From: Methylococcaceae bacterium
GTDB taxonomy: Bacteria > Pseudomonadota > Gammaproteobacteria > Methylococcales > Methylomonadaceae
Direction of reading: 5' to 3'
Assembly: GCA_030627205.1 (NCBI GenBank)
Contig: DAOUSN010000019.1
Coordinates: 1-46,544, forward strand
Length of the DNA stretch: 46,544 bases
Positions 19,454 to 28,420 of this stretch are shown in pieces. The number at the start of each line of letters is the position of its first letter. Position 1 is the stretch's first letter. The translations under genes were made by a program, and so were the position numbers. The notes under the pieces are model-generated. The model saw nothing but the letters and a program-made list of their open reading frames with translations. It did not search any database and had not been told where the DNA came from.

Positions 19454-21859
19454 ATGAAAAATCTTACAATAATAACAATAATTAGTCTATCGTTTGCACA
19501 AAGTATACTAAATACAGAAACTTTAGCAAATGAAATAGAACAACTTGATAATACATCTATAGCTGATTTATTAGATATTGATACCGATGTAAAAGCTAAT
19601 GTTGGCAGTAGAGGTAATTCAGTAAATTTATTAGAAGCAAAAGTTCCCATTGATGTTATTACCGCAGAACAAATGAATCACACGGGTTACACGGAGTTAA
19701 GTAAAATTTTACAACGCTTTGTTCCGGGGTTTAATTTTCCAAGAGCATCTAACAATGATGGTACTGACCATATTCGACCTTTTACTTTAAGAGGTATGGC
19801 TTCCGATCAAATTTTGGTACTAGTAAATGGTAAACGCCTTCATAGCAGTAGTTTATTACATGTTAACGGCTCAATAGGTCGAGGCTCTATAGGAGTTGAT
19901 TTAAATACAATTCCTTTGCATTCTATAGAACGTGTTGAGATATTAAGAGATGGAGCAGCCGCTCAATATGGCTCGGATGCTATTGCAGGTATTATTAATA
20001 TTATTCTTAAATCAGGCAGTGAAGAAAAGCGATTAACAACGACCTTAGGTCAAACTTATTCAGGAGATGGTGCGCTTTATCAAACTGATATTCACTATGG
20101 TATTGCGTTACCTTTAGATGGGTTTATTAATGCAACGGCTGAATTTAGAGACCGTAGCCATACAAATCATGCACTAATTGATGACGAACAGCTTTATTTC
20201 GATGGTGATTTAAATAATAACAATCCTATTCATCAAAATAATCGACAAGGCGACCCTGATACTCAAGATTTTTTATTAGCTCTTAATTCCGAATTGCCTT
20301 TAACTGATGATATTCTCTTTTATCTTCATGGGACTCTTAATTATCGTAAAAGTGAAGCTGGGGCTTTTTTTAGACGACCTAAGGATAATAGAACCGTTAG
20401 AGGTATCTATCCTGATGGTTTTTTACCTATTATTGCGCCTAAAATTATGGATTATTCAGCAACAACAGGGATAAATGGTGAAATGAAAAATGGCTTAACC
20501 TGGGATCTAAGTCATACTATAGGCGGAAATCATCTGAATTATCATGTTAGCAATTCGCTAAATACATCTTTAGGGCTTAATAGCCCTAGAGATTTTGATG
20601 CAGGTATTTTATCATCTAGGCAACATATAACGACTTTAGATTTATTTAAAAAAGTTAATTTAGGACTTAAAGAGGCTATAAATATAGCTGTAGGTTTTGA
20701 ATGGCGTTATGAAAATTTTGCGACTAATGCAGGAGAAGAGTCCTCCTATATTCAAGGTGGTGTCCCTATTCTTGATGGGCCTAATACAGGCGATAAAGCA
20801 TCATCAGGGGCGCAAGGGTTTGGTGGTTTTACAATAGAAAATGAATTAGAAGAAGATAGACATAACTTTGCAACTTACCTTGATTTAGAAACTCAATTGT
20901 TGGATCAATTATCCATAAATATTGCAGGACGTTATGAATATTTTAGTGATTTCGGTTCTAGTATCAATGGTAAGTTCTCATTAGCTTATCAAGTCGTTGA
21001 TACGCTTTTATTACGTGGTTCGGTGAGTACTGGGTTTCGAGCACCTTCATTGCAACAGTCTTATTTTAATAATACATCAACGCTTAGAAATGTAAATGGC
21101 TCTCTTGATATCTTAGAAACATTGAGAGTTAATTCCTCCATTGCTCAAGAGTTAGGAGCTACCTCTTTAAAACCCGAAGAATCACAACATTTTACCGCAG
21201 GGTTTGTTTATAAACCCATGACTAATTTATCGTTAAGTGCAGATTATTTCTATACAAAAATAGACAATAGAATTATTTTTTCACGTAATATTTCATCCTC
21301 TAACTCATCTATTAACGGTGATATTTTAGCCTTAATTCCAGCTCGTTTTTTTAGTAATGCGATTGATACACAAACACAAGGTTATGATTTACGAGGTGAT
21401 TATCTAATTGATTTTGAAGAAAAAGGTGAGTTAAAATTAACCGCTGGTTATCACTATAGCAAAAATAGTCTCAAAGGGGCTGTTCGTTCTCCTGCAATAT
21501 TAGGTGCAGAAGGGAGTAAAATTTTCTTGAGTGATAGAGATAGAGAGCGGTTAGAATTAGGTCAACCCAATGATAGCTTGATTTTAATGGCTCAATATAA
21601 AAATAATAATTTTGATGGGGTTGTGAAATTTATTAAAGCAGGTGCTTTTTCAGATCAACAAGAGCGTCCTAATAGCCAATGGTTAGTTGATATAGATTTA
21701 AGTTATCAATTACATTCTAATTTTAATGTTGCTGTAGGTGTTCATAATTTATTTGAAAGTGAACCAGAACGTAATAGTGAAGATGGGGAGTTTCCCCGAA
21801 GCGCACCTTATGGCTACAATGGAGGCTTTTATTATTGCCGTTTAGCTGCTGATTTTTAA
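19454..21859 (+). CDS. TonB-dependent outer-membrane receptor
   Basis: An 801-aa TonB-gated transporter. Signal peptide about 1-25, then the plug domain: VPIDVITAEQM resembles a shifted TonB box/plug start, with LRGMASDQILVLVNGKR, IPLHSIERVEILRDGAAAQYGSDA and GIINIILKSG as plug hallmarks. The remaining ~600 residues form the 22-strand barrel, ending in the terminal aromatic pattern YYCRLAADF. The substrate is not evident; the family covers siderophores, cobalamin, metals and sugars. Co-directional with the YfiR homologue 5 nt upstream, this recurrent YfiR-receptor pairing suggests the receptor supplies or senses the signal for the adjacent kinase. Confidence 0.9.
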   Translation: MKNLTIITIISLSFAQSILNTETLANEIEQLDNTSIADLLDIDTDVKANVGSRGNSVNLLEAKVPIDVITAEQMNHTGYTELSKILQRFVPGFNFPRASNNDGTDHIRPFTLRGMASDQILVLVNGKRLHSSSLLHVNGSIGRGSIGVDLNTIPLHSIERVEILRDGAAAQYGSDAIAGIINIILKSGSEEKRLTTTLGQTYSGDGALYQTDIHYGIALPLDGFINATAEFRDRSHTNHALIDDEQLYFDGDLNNNNPIHQNNRQGDPDTQDFLLALNSELPLTDDILFYLHGTLNYRKSEAGAFFRRPKDNRTVRGIYPDGFLPIIAPKIMDYSATTGINGEMKNGLTWDLSHTIGGNHLNYHVSNSLNTSLGLNSPRDFDAGILSSRQHITTLDLFKKVNLGLKEAINIAVGFEWRYENFATNAGEESSYIQGGVPILDGPNTGDKASSGAQGFGGFTIENELEEDRHNFATYLDLETQLLDQLSINIAGRYEYFSDFGSSINGKFSLAYQVVDTLLLRGSVSTGFRAPSLQQSYFNNTSTLRNVNGSLDILETLRVNSSIAQELGATSLKPEESQHFTAGFVYKPMTNLSLSADYFYTKIDNRIIFSRNISSSNSSINGDILALIPARFFSNAIDTQTQGYDLRGDYLIDFEEKGELKLTAGYHYSKNSLKGAVRSPAILGAEGSKIFLSDRDRERLELGQPNDSLILMAQYKNNNFDGVVKFIKAGAFSDQQERPNSQWLVDIDLSYQLHSNFNVAVGVHNLFESEPERNSEDGEFPRSAPYGYNGGFYYCRLAADF

Positions 21860-21950
21860 TATAGTTATTTATAAAAAAAATTTAAAGCAAATAATTCGTA
21901 TGGAATCTAGTGTGTTAAAAGCCCGTATATTACCATATAAAAGTATAAGA

Positions 21951-21985
21951 AAAAAAAGACCGGTACTTAAAGAAGTATCGGTCTT
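21951..21985 (-). terminator. rho-independent terminator of the fba end
   Basis: A 13-bp stem (AAGACCGGTACTT / AAGTATCGGTCTT, one G-T wobble) with a 4-nt loop. Read on the minus strand it is followed by a run of T's, so it ends the tal-fba transcript. On the plus strand it may also limit readthrough from the TonB receptor gene. Confidence 0.88.
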
Positions 21986-22002
21986 ATCTTTGAGTTAATT
22001 AT

Positions 22003-23082
22003 TTACAAAGAGTTTGTTGCATTTAAATCCGAAAATGTCTGTTCTAAGCGTTTTGCCATCCCGACTTCACCTGCACGTTGCCAAACACGAGGATCATAGT
22101 ATTTTTTATTTGGACTATCATCACCATCTGGATTTCCGATTTGACTTTGTAAATAAGCTTCATTTTCTTTGTAGAAATTCATCACCGCTTCCCAAGTAGC
22201 CCATTGAGTATCAGTATCAATATTCATTTTTATAACACCATAACCAATAGCTTCTTTAATTTCGGCTTCACTTGAACCAGAACCACCATGAAATACGAAA
22301 TTTAAGCTATTTACTGGAAGATTATATTTTTCAGAAACATAAGCTTGTGAATCACGTAGAATAGTCGGGGTTAATTTAACATTACCAGGCTTATAAACAC
22401 CGTGAACATTACCAAAAGAGGCCGCAATAGTAAAGCATGGGCTAATTTTACTTAATTCTTCATAAGCATAAGCCACTTCTTCTGGTTTAGTGTATAAATC
22501 AGCTGTATCCATACCTGAGTTATCAACACCATCTTCTTCACCACCAGTACATCCTAGTTCAATCTCTAAGGTCATACCCATTTTTGACATCCGCGCCAAG
22601 TATTTGCCGCAAGTTTCAATGTTTTCTTCTAAGCTCTCTTCCGATAAATCTAACATGTGCGAGCTAAATAATGGTTTGCCAGTGTCTGCAAAATGTTTTT
22701 CACCCGCTTCTAATAAACCATCAATCCACGGTAATAATTTCTTAGCAGCATGGTCGGTATGTAAAATAACAGGAACACCATAATGTATTGCCATGTTATG
22801 TACATGTTTTGCTCCAGAAATAGCCCCTAAAATTGCATTTTGTTGACCTTCTAATTTCAGACCCTTGCCTGAAAAAAATGCCGCGCCGCCATTTGAAAAT
22901 TGAATAACTACCGCAGATTTTGCTTTTGCAGCAGCTTCTAAAACAGCATTGATAGAATCTGTGTTAATGGTATTAACAGCAGGTAAAGCTAAAGAATTTT
23001 CTTTACAAATAGTAAAGACTTTTTGTACATCTTCACCTGTAATAACACCAGGTTTAACAACATCTAAAATTTTTTGAGACAT
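22003..23082 (-). CDS. fba: class II fructose-bisphosphate aldolase
   Basis: Zinc-dependent aldolase interconverting fructose-1,6-bisphosphate with DHAP and glyceraldehyde-3-phosphate; in RuMP methylotrophs it forms part of the cleavage branch. The 359-aa protein is of the FbaA (class IIA) type: LPAVNTINTDSINAVLEAA at the start, metal ligands in ILHTDHAAKK, the LEIELGCTGGEEDGVDN block, SFGNVHGVYKPGNVKL, NFVFHGGSGS and KMNIDTDTQWA. It lies 28 nt downstream of tal with no terminator between, so the two are co-transcribed. It ends at a strong hairpin. Confidence 0.96.
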   Translation of the reverse strand: MSQKILDVVKPGVITGEDVQKVFTICKENSLALPAVNTINTDSINAVLEAAAKAKSAVVIQFSNGGAAFFSGKGLKLEGQQNAILGAISGAKHVHNMAIHYGVPVILHTDHAAKKLLPWIDGLLEAGEKHFADTGKPLFSSHMLDLSEESLEENIETCGKYLARMSKMGMTLEIELGCTGGEEDGVDNSGMDTADLYTKPEEVAYAYEELSKISPCFTIAASFGNVHGVYKPGNVKLTPTILRDSQAYVSEKYNLPVNSLNFVFHGGSGSSEAEIKEAIGYGVIKMNIDTDTQWATWEAVMNFYKENEAYLQSQIGNPDGDDSPNKKYYDPRVWQRAGEVGMAKRLEQTFSDLNATNSL

Positions 23083-23110
23083 GATAGTTTTTATATAATG
23101 GATAAGAAAT

Positions 23111-24094
23111 TTAAGCTTCTAAACTCGTCAGGCGATCAGCTAACAATGTTTCTAAAGTCACCAATGCTTTAGAGAACCCATCAATACCTTCGGCTAATTT
23201 ATCGGTTGCCATTTGATTTTCAGCGTGCATTTTGTCAAATGTTGCTTTATCAACTGTAATTTTTTCAATATCGGCTGCATTTGCGCCTTCTTGTGTTAAT
23301 TTACGTGGCAATTCGCCTTCTGTTGTTTGTAATTCAGCCAATAGCACAGGCGAAATAGTTAATAAATCAACCCCTGCTAATTCAGTAATCTCACCAAGAT
23401 TACGAAAGCTTGCACCCATTACTTCGGTACTATAACCAAATTTTTTGTAATAATGATAAACTGCTGTAACAGAAACAACACCTGGATCTTCATGGGGTTC
23501 ATAAGAATCACGACCTGTATCTTTTTTATACCAGTCAAGAATACGACCAACAAAAGGGGAGATTAAAGTAATGCCACCTTCAGCACAAGCAATCGCTTGA
23601 TGCAATCCAAATAATAATGTTAAGTTACAGTGAATGCCTTCTTTTTCTAAAATTTCAGCGGCTTTAATACCTTCCCAAGTAGCTGCAATTTTAATTAAAA
23701 TACGATCTTTAGAAATACCTGCCGTTTCATATTGAGCAATTAACTCACGACCTTTAGCAATGCTGGCCTCAGTATCAAAAGAAAGACGTGCATCAACTTC
23801 AGTAGAAACCCGACCTGATACAATTTTAAGAATTTCAATACCAAAAGAAACCGCAAGACGATCAAAAGCTAAGGTAACAACCTCTGTAGCTGTTGCTGCT
23901 AATCCTAAAGTCGCTCTTGCACCTGTCAGCGTATCATCAACAATAGCTTGATATTGTGGCATTTGAGCCGCCATCGTAATTAACGATGGGTTTGTTGTTG
24001 CATCACGTGGGGTAAACTTTCCAATTGCTTCCAAGTCACCCGTGTCGGCAACGACAACAGTCATTTCTTTTAGTTGATCAAGTAAATTTGCCAT
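23111..24094 (-). CDS. tal: transaldolase
   Basis: Transfers a dihydroxyacetone unit between sugar phosphates; in the RuMP cycle it takes part in regenerating ribulose-5-phosphate. The 327-aa protein is of the TalB type, with DATTNPSL near the N terminus, the Schiff-base lysine in [42 protein letters not shown] and a MGASFRN block. It is followed closely by fba. Upstream are 176 nt carrying two stem-loops and then the repeat-protein genes. Length and motifs are normal. Confidence 0.96.
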   Translation of the reverse strand: MANLLDQLKEMTVVVADTGDLEAIGKFTPRDATTNPSLITMAAQMPQYQAIVDDTLTGARATLGLAATATEVVTLAFDRLAVSFGIEILKIVSGRVSTEVDARLSFDTEASIAKGRELIAQYETAGISKDRILIKIAATWEGIKAAEILEKEGIHCNLTLLFGLHQAIACAEGGITLISPFVGRILDWYKKDTGRDSYEPHEDPGVVSVTAVYHYYKKFGYSTEVMGASFRNLGEITELAGVDLLTISPVLLAELQTTEGELPRKLTQEGANAADIEKITVDKATFDKMHAENQMATDKLAEGIDGFSKALVTLETLLADRLTSLEA

Positions 24095-24166
24095 AATTAG
24101 AAAATACCTTTAGATTATTAATATAAAATGAATTTAAATAAATAATGTTTGACGATTATTTATCAC

Positions 24167-24204
24167 TATTGGATTATGAGAAAATACCTTTTCATAATCC
24201 AATA
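24167..24204. repeat. 13-bp perfect inverted repeat upstream of tal
   Basis: TATTGGATTATGA and its exact complement flank a 12-nt spacer containing AAAATACC. There is no T-run in either direction. It could be an mRNA stem-loop in the leader of tal or a protein-binding site. Confidence 0.7.
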
Positions 24205-24230
24205 ACGTTTGCTATGATTCTAATCTCTGC

Positions 24231-24255
24231 CTGGATGCCGTTACTGGGTATCCAG
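24231..24255. repeat. REP-like stem-loop
   Basis: CTGGAT...ATCCAG with an inner CC/GG extension gives a ~9-bp stem including one wobble. The CTGGATGCC.GGGTATCCAG pattern resembles dispersed REP-type palindromes of proteobacteria. It sits 15 nt after the stop of the 208-aa repeat protein and may terminate or stabilise that transcript. Confidence 0.5.
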
Positions 24256-24270
24256 ACAAATCTTTTAAAA

Positions 24271-24897
24271 CTAACCTTTAGCTTGCAAATATTTTTCAAC
24301 ACCTGTCACTGACTCTATAGTTGTAACCGACTCAACAACGGCTACTGTTTCTGCCACTACGTGTTTTGCTACTAAAACTTGTCTTGCAATATATTTACTA
24401 ACACCTGTCACTAATACTTCTTTGCGATTTTCTAAATATAAAGTAACACTGCTGGTTTTAATCGCGGGCGGGGCATTTTTAGCCGCAATGATTTTTCTTG
24501 CCATATATTTAGCTACACCACTTGCTGAATGGTGACTGTGATTAGATAAATATTTAGCCACGCCACTAATTCTAATTTTAGGTCTATCTTCATGAGTTTT
24601 TAAATATTGTTCAACACCTGTTATCAATACTTCTTCAGAAGTTTCTATTTCTCGTTTCTGTTTTGATATAATTACTTGTCTTGATAGGTATTTAGCAACG
24701 CTACTTGGCGTGTGCTGTTCTTTTACTTTCAAATATTTAGCAACACCTGTAGCAGAAATAACTGGCTTTTGAGTTTGTAAATATTTAGCAACTCCAGTTA
24801 AACCACAAGAAACATCTTCGATTACGACTTCACTACTATTGTTATAAACCTGATTTTTCGGTGATTTTCCGAATATAAATCCAAATAAACCTGCCAT
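24271..24897 (-). CDS. unknown soluble protein with nine [TS][GS]VxKY[LMI] motifs
   Basis: A 208-aa protein of a family I do not recognise. After a short N terminus (MAGLFGFIFGKSPKN) it is built of nine copies of a heptad-like motif, consensus [TS]-[GS]-V-[AES]-K-Y-L, starting at residues 34, 50, 65, 93, 111, 126, 149, 164 and 198 and spaced by variable polar linkers of about 8-28 residues. The last copy, TGVEKYL, is at the very C terminus. No signal peptide or membrane helix is clear. It is encoded 3 nt after a membrane-anchored protein ending in the same motif, and both lie between transketolase and transaldolase. The pattern suggests repeated short docking peptides rather than an enzyme. 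Confidence 0.75.
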   Translation of the reverse strand: MAGLFGFIFGKSPKNQVYNNSSEVVIEDVSCGLTGVAKYLQTQKPVISATGVAKYLKVKEQHTPSSVAKYLSRQVIISKQKREIETSEEVLITGVEQYLKTHEDRPKIRISGVAKYLSNHSHHSASGVAKYMARKIIAAKNAPPAIKTSSVTLYLENRKEVLVTGVSKYIARQVLVAKHVVAETVAVVESVTTIESVTGVEKYLQAKG

Positions 24898-24900
24898 ATT

Positions 24901-25575
24901 TTATCCCCGATCACGTAAATATTTTTCAACACCTGTTCTTTTAGCAATGGCTGCCGCTTTTGCCGCCACGATTCTTTTTGCCATATATTTAGAAACACCT
25001 GACGCTTGAACACTATTTTTATTTTTTAAGTATTGAGCTACTGATGAAAGTTCTGGCATATTTTTACTTAAATAGCGAGCAACACCTGTTACACCACCTT
25101 CTTGAGATCTAACTATTTTAACATTAGATGTAGCACGTGTTTGTCTTACAGGTTTTTTAGTGTCGCCAGATGAAGATTTTCTTTTCAATAAGACGAGACC
25201 GACAATAACTAAAGCAAATAAACCAAATAAGATAACCATAGAGTCATCATCTTCTGATGCAACCGTATCTTCACCGCCTGATTCCACTTCATCACTTGTT
25301 GATACACTAACTATCTTTACTGATGCTATAGATTTTTGATGTTTATAATCAGAATCACTATAGACAATTGTCGGCTGAAAATTAGCTGCTGGGTAATTAG
25401 CATCTGGCTGGCTAGTTTCAGCTTTACTATTTGTTGATGATTGACTGCTTTCGTCAACATCACTATAAATAACTGTCGGTTGAAAATTAGCTGCTGGATA
25501 GTCTTCTGCCCCAACGATAGGACTCGCTAATACCAATGCAACAATCAAACCACTGGTCAAATTTTGTATCTTCAC
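24901..25575 (-). CDS. unknown membrane protein with four [TS][GS]VxKY[LMI] motifs
   Basis: A 224-aa protein. Signal peptide about 1-23 (cleavage near VGA-ED); a low-complexity periplasmic part with a duplicated segment YPAANFQPT at 26-34 and 61-69; an acidic patch; a membrane helix at about 113-130 followed by KRK; then a basic cytoplasmic tail with motif copies at 163, 177, 192 and 214, again ending in TGVEKYL plus four residues. Topology (basic side after the helix) places the motifs in the cytoplasm, where the soluble partner encoded 3 nt downstream would be. Function unknown. It starts 158 nt after tkt with no clear terminator between. Confidence 0.75.
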   Translation of the reverse strand: MKIQNLTSGLIVALVLASPIVGAEDYPAANFQPTVIYSDVDESSQSSTNSKAETSQPDANYPAANFQPTIVYSDSDYKHQKSIASVKIVSVSTSDEVESGGEDTVASEDDDSMVILFGLFALVIVGLVLLKRKSSSGDTKKPVRQTRATSNVKIVRSQEGGVTGVARYLSKNMPELSSVAQYLKNKNSVQASGVSKYMAKRIVAAKAAAIAKRTGVEKYLRDRG

Positions 25576-25733
25576 GTTTAAATTCCCCTCTATACGTTAT
25601 TTTAATACTTATATCTACGTATGAATTAACATTAATTAAAGTTACTATCGTAACGCAACTTGTCTAAAATTGACACTTTTAAAAACTATTATTTTGCTAA
25701 TTTAATTCTACGTAAATATAAGTTTTTAGCGTG

Positions 25734-27719
25734 TTAAAGCACGGCATTAACGTTAGTTATCACATTTTCAACTGTAAAACCAAAATGTTTCATTACTATA
25801 CCACCAGGAGCTGACTCTCCAAAAGTATCAATACCTACAACACCTCCTTCTAAACCAACATATTTACGCCAGTAATCACTAACACCTGCTTCAATAGCAA
25901 CACGTTTAACGCCTGGAGTTAAAATGCTATCTTTATAGTCTTGATCCTGACGATCAAAAACATTGGTAGATGGCATAGAAACAACACGTGCTTGAATACC
26001 TTTCTCTGCAAGAGCTATTTGAGATTTTAATGCCAAATCAACTTCTGATCCTGTCGCTATTAAAATAACCGCAGCATTTCCTTTTGCTTCTGAAATAACA
26101 TAAGCACCTTGACGAATCGCTGCAATTTGCTCATCAGTACGTTCAATAAAAGGTAATCCTTGGCGACTCAATACTAAACTTGTTGGACCATTCATACGTT
26201 CAACAGCCATAACCCAAGCAACAGCCGTTTCTGTTGAATCGGCAGGTCGCCATACATCCATATTAGGAATTAAACGCATTGCGGAGGTATTTTCAATGGG
26301 TTGATGCGTAGGGCCGTCTTCCCCTTGACCAATAGAGTCATGAGTTAAAACAGCAATGGTACGAATCTTCATTAATGCAGCCATGCGAAAAGCACTTTTT
26401 GCATAATCAGAAAACATGTGAAATGTTCCACCAAAAGGTAACAAGCCACCGTGGAGGGTCATGCCATTCATAATGGCAAACATACCAAATTCACGGACAC
26501 CATAAGAAATATAATTTCCCATTTCTTTGCCACTAACATGCTTGAAATCAGCGCAACTGGTTAAGTTAGAACCTGTTAGATCAGCAGATCCACCTAAAAA
26601 TTCAGGTAATGTTGGTGCTAAAGTAGTAATACATTTTTGTGATGCTTGACGTGATGCTATGCTTGCCGCATTAGTGTTTGTTTCAGCAATTAATGTATCA
26701 CTTGCTTCTTTCCAATTAGTCGGTAATTCATTGGCCATACGGCGTTTGAATTCTACGGCTAATTCTGGGTATTCTGTTGCATACGCATCAAAACGAGAAT
26801 TCCATTCAGCTTCAACTTCTACTCCTTTAGTTTTTGCATTCCAACCTGCATAAACATCATCAGGAATAACAAAAGGTTCAGAATCCCAATCTAATTCTTT
26901 ACGAACTAAGGCAACTTCCTCATCGCCTAATGCAGCTCCATGACAAGAATGACTACCACTCTTATTCGGTGAACCGAAACCAATAATAGTTTTACAACAA
27001 ATCAAAGATGGTCTGTTTTTTTCTTTCTTGGCTAATACAATGGCTGCATTAATTGCGTCTGAATCATGTCCATCAACGGAAATAACATGCCATCCATAAG
27101 ACTCAAAACGTCTAACTGTATCATCGGTGTACCAGCCATCAATATGCCCATCAATAGAGATATTGTTGTCATCCCAGAAAGCAATTAAACCACCTAGCCC
27201 CCAAGTACCAGCTAAAGAACAAGCTTCATGAGAAACCCCCTCCATTAAACATCCATCCCCCATAAATACATAAGTATTATGATTGACAATTTCATGTCCT
27301 GGACGGTTAAACTGATCAGCAAGTAATTTCTCTGCCATTGCAAAACCTACACCATTGGTAATCCCTTGACCTAAAGGACCTGTTGTAGTTTCAATACCAG
27401 GTGCATAACCATACTCAGGATGACCTGCACATTGTGAATGCAATTGACGAAAAGATGCTAATTGATCCATCGCCAAGTCATAACCTGACAAATGCAATAA
27501 AGAATAAATTAACATTGAACCGTGACCATTTGATAATACAAAACGATCACGATCAGCCCAAGTAGGGCTTGTTGGGTTATGTTTTAAATGATCGTTCCAT
27601 AATACTTCGGCAATATCTGCCATGCCCATCGGGGCGCCTGGATGTCCTGATTTTGCTTTTTGTACTGCATCCATGGTTAAAGCACGTATTGCGTTCGCTA
27701 AATGTCTGCGCGAAGCCAT
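25734..27719 (-). CDS. tkt: transketolase
   Basis: Thiamine-diphosphate enzyme moving two-carbon units between sugar phosphates; it regenerates the RuMP acceptor ribulose-5-phosphate. The 661-aa protein has [10 protein letters not shown] near residue 23, the ThDP motif [22 protein letters not shown], the [13 protein letters not shown] active-site block, VLSRQGLPF, and the C-terminal [10 protein letters not shown] strong ribosome binding site (AGGAGA) precedes the ATG. It is separated from the upstream hexuloisomerase gene by a terminator and probably has its own promoter. Confidence 0.97.
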   Translation of the reverse strand: MASRRHLANAIRALTMDAVQKAKSGHPGAPMGMADIAEVLWNDHLKHNPTSPTWADRDRFVLSNGHGSMLIYSLLHLSGYDLAMDQLASFRQLHSQCAGHPEYGYAPGIETTTGPLGQGITNGVGFAMAEKLLADQFNRPGHEIVNHNTYVFMGDGCLMEGVSHEACSLAGTWGLGGLIAFWDDNNISIDGHIDGWYTDDTVRRFESYGWHVISVDGHDSDAINAAIVLAKKEKNRPSLICCKTIIGFGSPNKSGSHSCHGAALGDEEVALVRKELDWDSEPFVIPDDVYAGWNAKTKGVEVEAEWNSRFDAYATEYPELAVEFKRRMANELPTNWKEASDTLIAETNTNAASIASRQASQKCITTLAPTLPEFLGGSADLTGSNLTSCADFKHVSGKEMGNYISYGVREFGMFAIMNGMTLHGGLLPFGGTFHMFSDYAKSAFRMAALMKIRTIAVLTHDSIGQGEDGPTHQPIENTSAMRLIPNMDVWRPADSTETAVAWVMAVERMNGPTSLVLSRQGLPFIERTDEQIAAIRQGAYVISEAKGNAAVILIATGSEVDLALKSQIALAEKGIQARVVSMPSTNVFDRQDQDYKDSILTPGVKRVAIEAGVSDYWRKYVGLEGGVVGIDTFGESAPGGIVMKHFGFTVENVITNVNAVL

Positions 27720-27758
27720 ATTCTTCTCCTAAATTGGTTTATTACTTTAGCGACTGTT

Positions 27759-27789
27759 ATTAAAACACTGCGGCATAATTTACAGTCAA
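27759..27789 (-). promoter_or_regulatory. candidate tkt promoter
   Basis: On the minus strand TTGACT and TTTAAT are separated by 19 bp, just downstream of the terminator that follows hxlB. The spacer is longer than ideal, so confidence is low; a promoter is nonetheless expected here because of the terminator. Confidence 0.35.
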
Positions 27790-27812
27790 TTAATATTTTT
27801 CGAATTACGGAT

Positions 27813-27844
27813 AAAAAAACGAGCGGCAGAACCCACTCGTTTTT
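27813..27844 (-). terminator. rho-independent terminator after hxlB
   Basis: On the minus strand: stem ACGAG-T-GG pairing with CC-G-CTCGT (one U-G wobble), extended by flanking A/T pairs to about 12 bp and followed by seven T's. It lies 9 nt after the hxlB stop, separating hxlA-hxlB from tkt. Partial readthrough is possible. Confidence 0.85.
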
Positions 27845-27852
27845 AATAGTAC

Positions 27853-28398
27853 TTATTCCATATTAGCGTGTCGTTCTCGCATTTTTTCTTCTGGGATTTC
27901 TTTTTCCCAAACCAAATGCGAAACTAATGCTTCAAGAAAACATAATGTTGATAGTTCAAACATAGTTCCCATAGGCATTCCCTTTACTTTTTGGTAAAGT
28001 TCTTGTTTTCCTATTTGAAACACACCATCAGCAATATCACCGATAGTGGAGTCTAATCTAGATGAAATTAAAACAATTTTTGCGCCTACTTCTTTAGCTT
28101 TATTCGTAAAGGCAATTAATTGTTCCGTTTCTCCCGAACCTGAGATAACAACTAATAAATCACCTTTTTTAATGCTAGGAGTGACAATTTCACCTACCAT
28201 ACTGACATCGTAACCGCTATGCATTAAACGCATACCTAGAAAATTACCTACAAGTTTTGAGCGTCCTGCACCTGATATAAATATGCGTTTAGCTCCGTCA
28301 AACATTGCAGTAATTTTCTCAGCATATGTATTATCGGTTGCATCAAGAATTGATGAAATTTTATCAACGATTAAACGTTGGTTTTCTTGTTGCCACAT
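27853..28398 (-). CDS. hxlB: 6-phospho-3-hexuloisomerase
   Basis: Isomerises D-arabino-3-hexulose-6-phosphate to fructose-6-phosphate, second step of formaldehyde fixation in the RuMP cycle. The 181-aa SIS-domain protein has ISGAGRSKLVG, the ligand loop VVISGSGETEQ, the hexuloisomerase segment GMPMGTMFE and LSTLCFLEALV. The preceding gene is the partner synthase, 22 nt upstream, so the two form a bicistron ending at a strong terminator. Family length is normal (about 180 aa). Confidence 0.96.
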   Translation of the reverse strand: MWQQENQRLIVDKISSILDATDNTYAEKITAMFDGAKRIFISGAGRSKLVGNFLGMRLMHSGYDVSMVGEIVTPSIKKGDLLVVISGSGETEQLIAFTNKAKEVGAKIVLISSRLDSTIGDIADGVFQIGKQELYQKVKGMPMGTMFELSTLCFLEALVSHLVWEKEIPEEKMRERHANME

Positions 28399-28420
28399 TA
28401 TATTTATACTCCATAATTAT

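Noticed and set aside
22014..23435. Plus-strand frames over fba and tal
   Set aside because: Antisense shadows of well-conserved genes; no ribosome binding sites or recognisable motifs.
24822..25514. Other minus-strand frames overlapping the motif proteins
   Set aside because: Shifted-frame products of the repetitive DNA; the chosen frames carry the signal peptide, membrane helix and conserved motifs.
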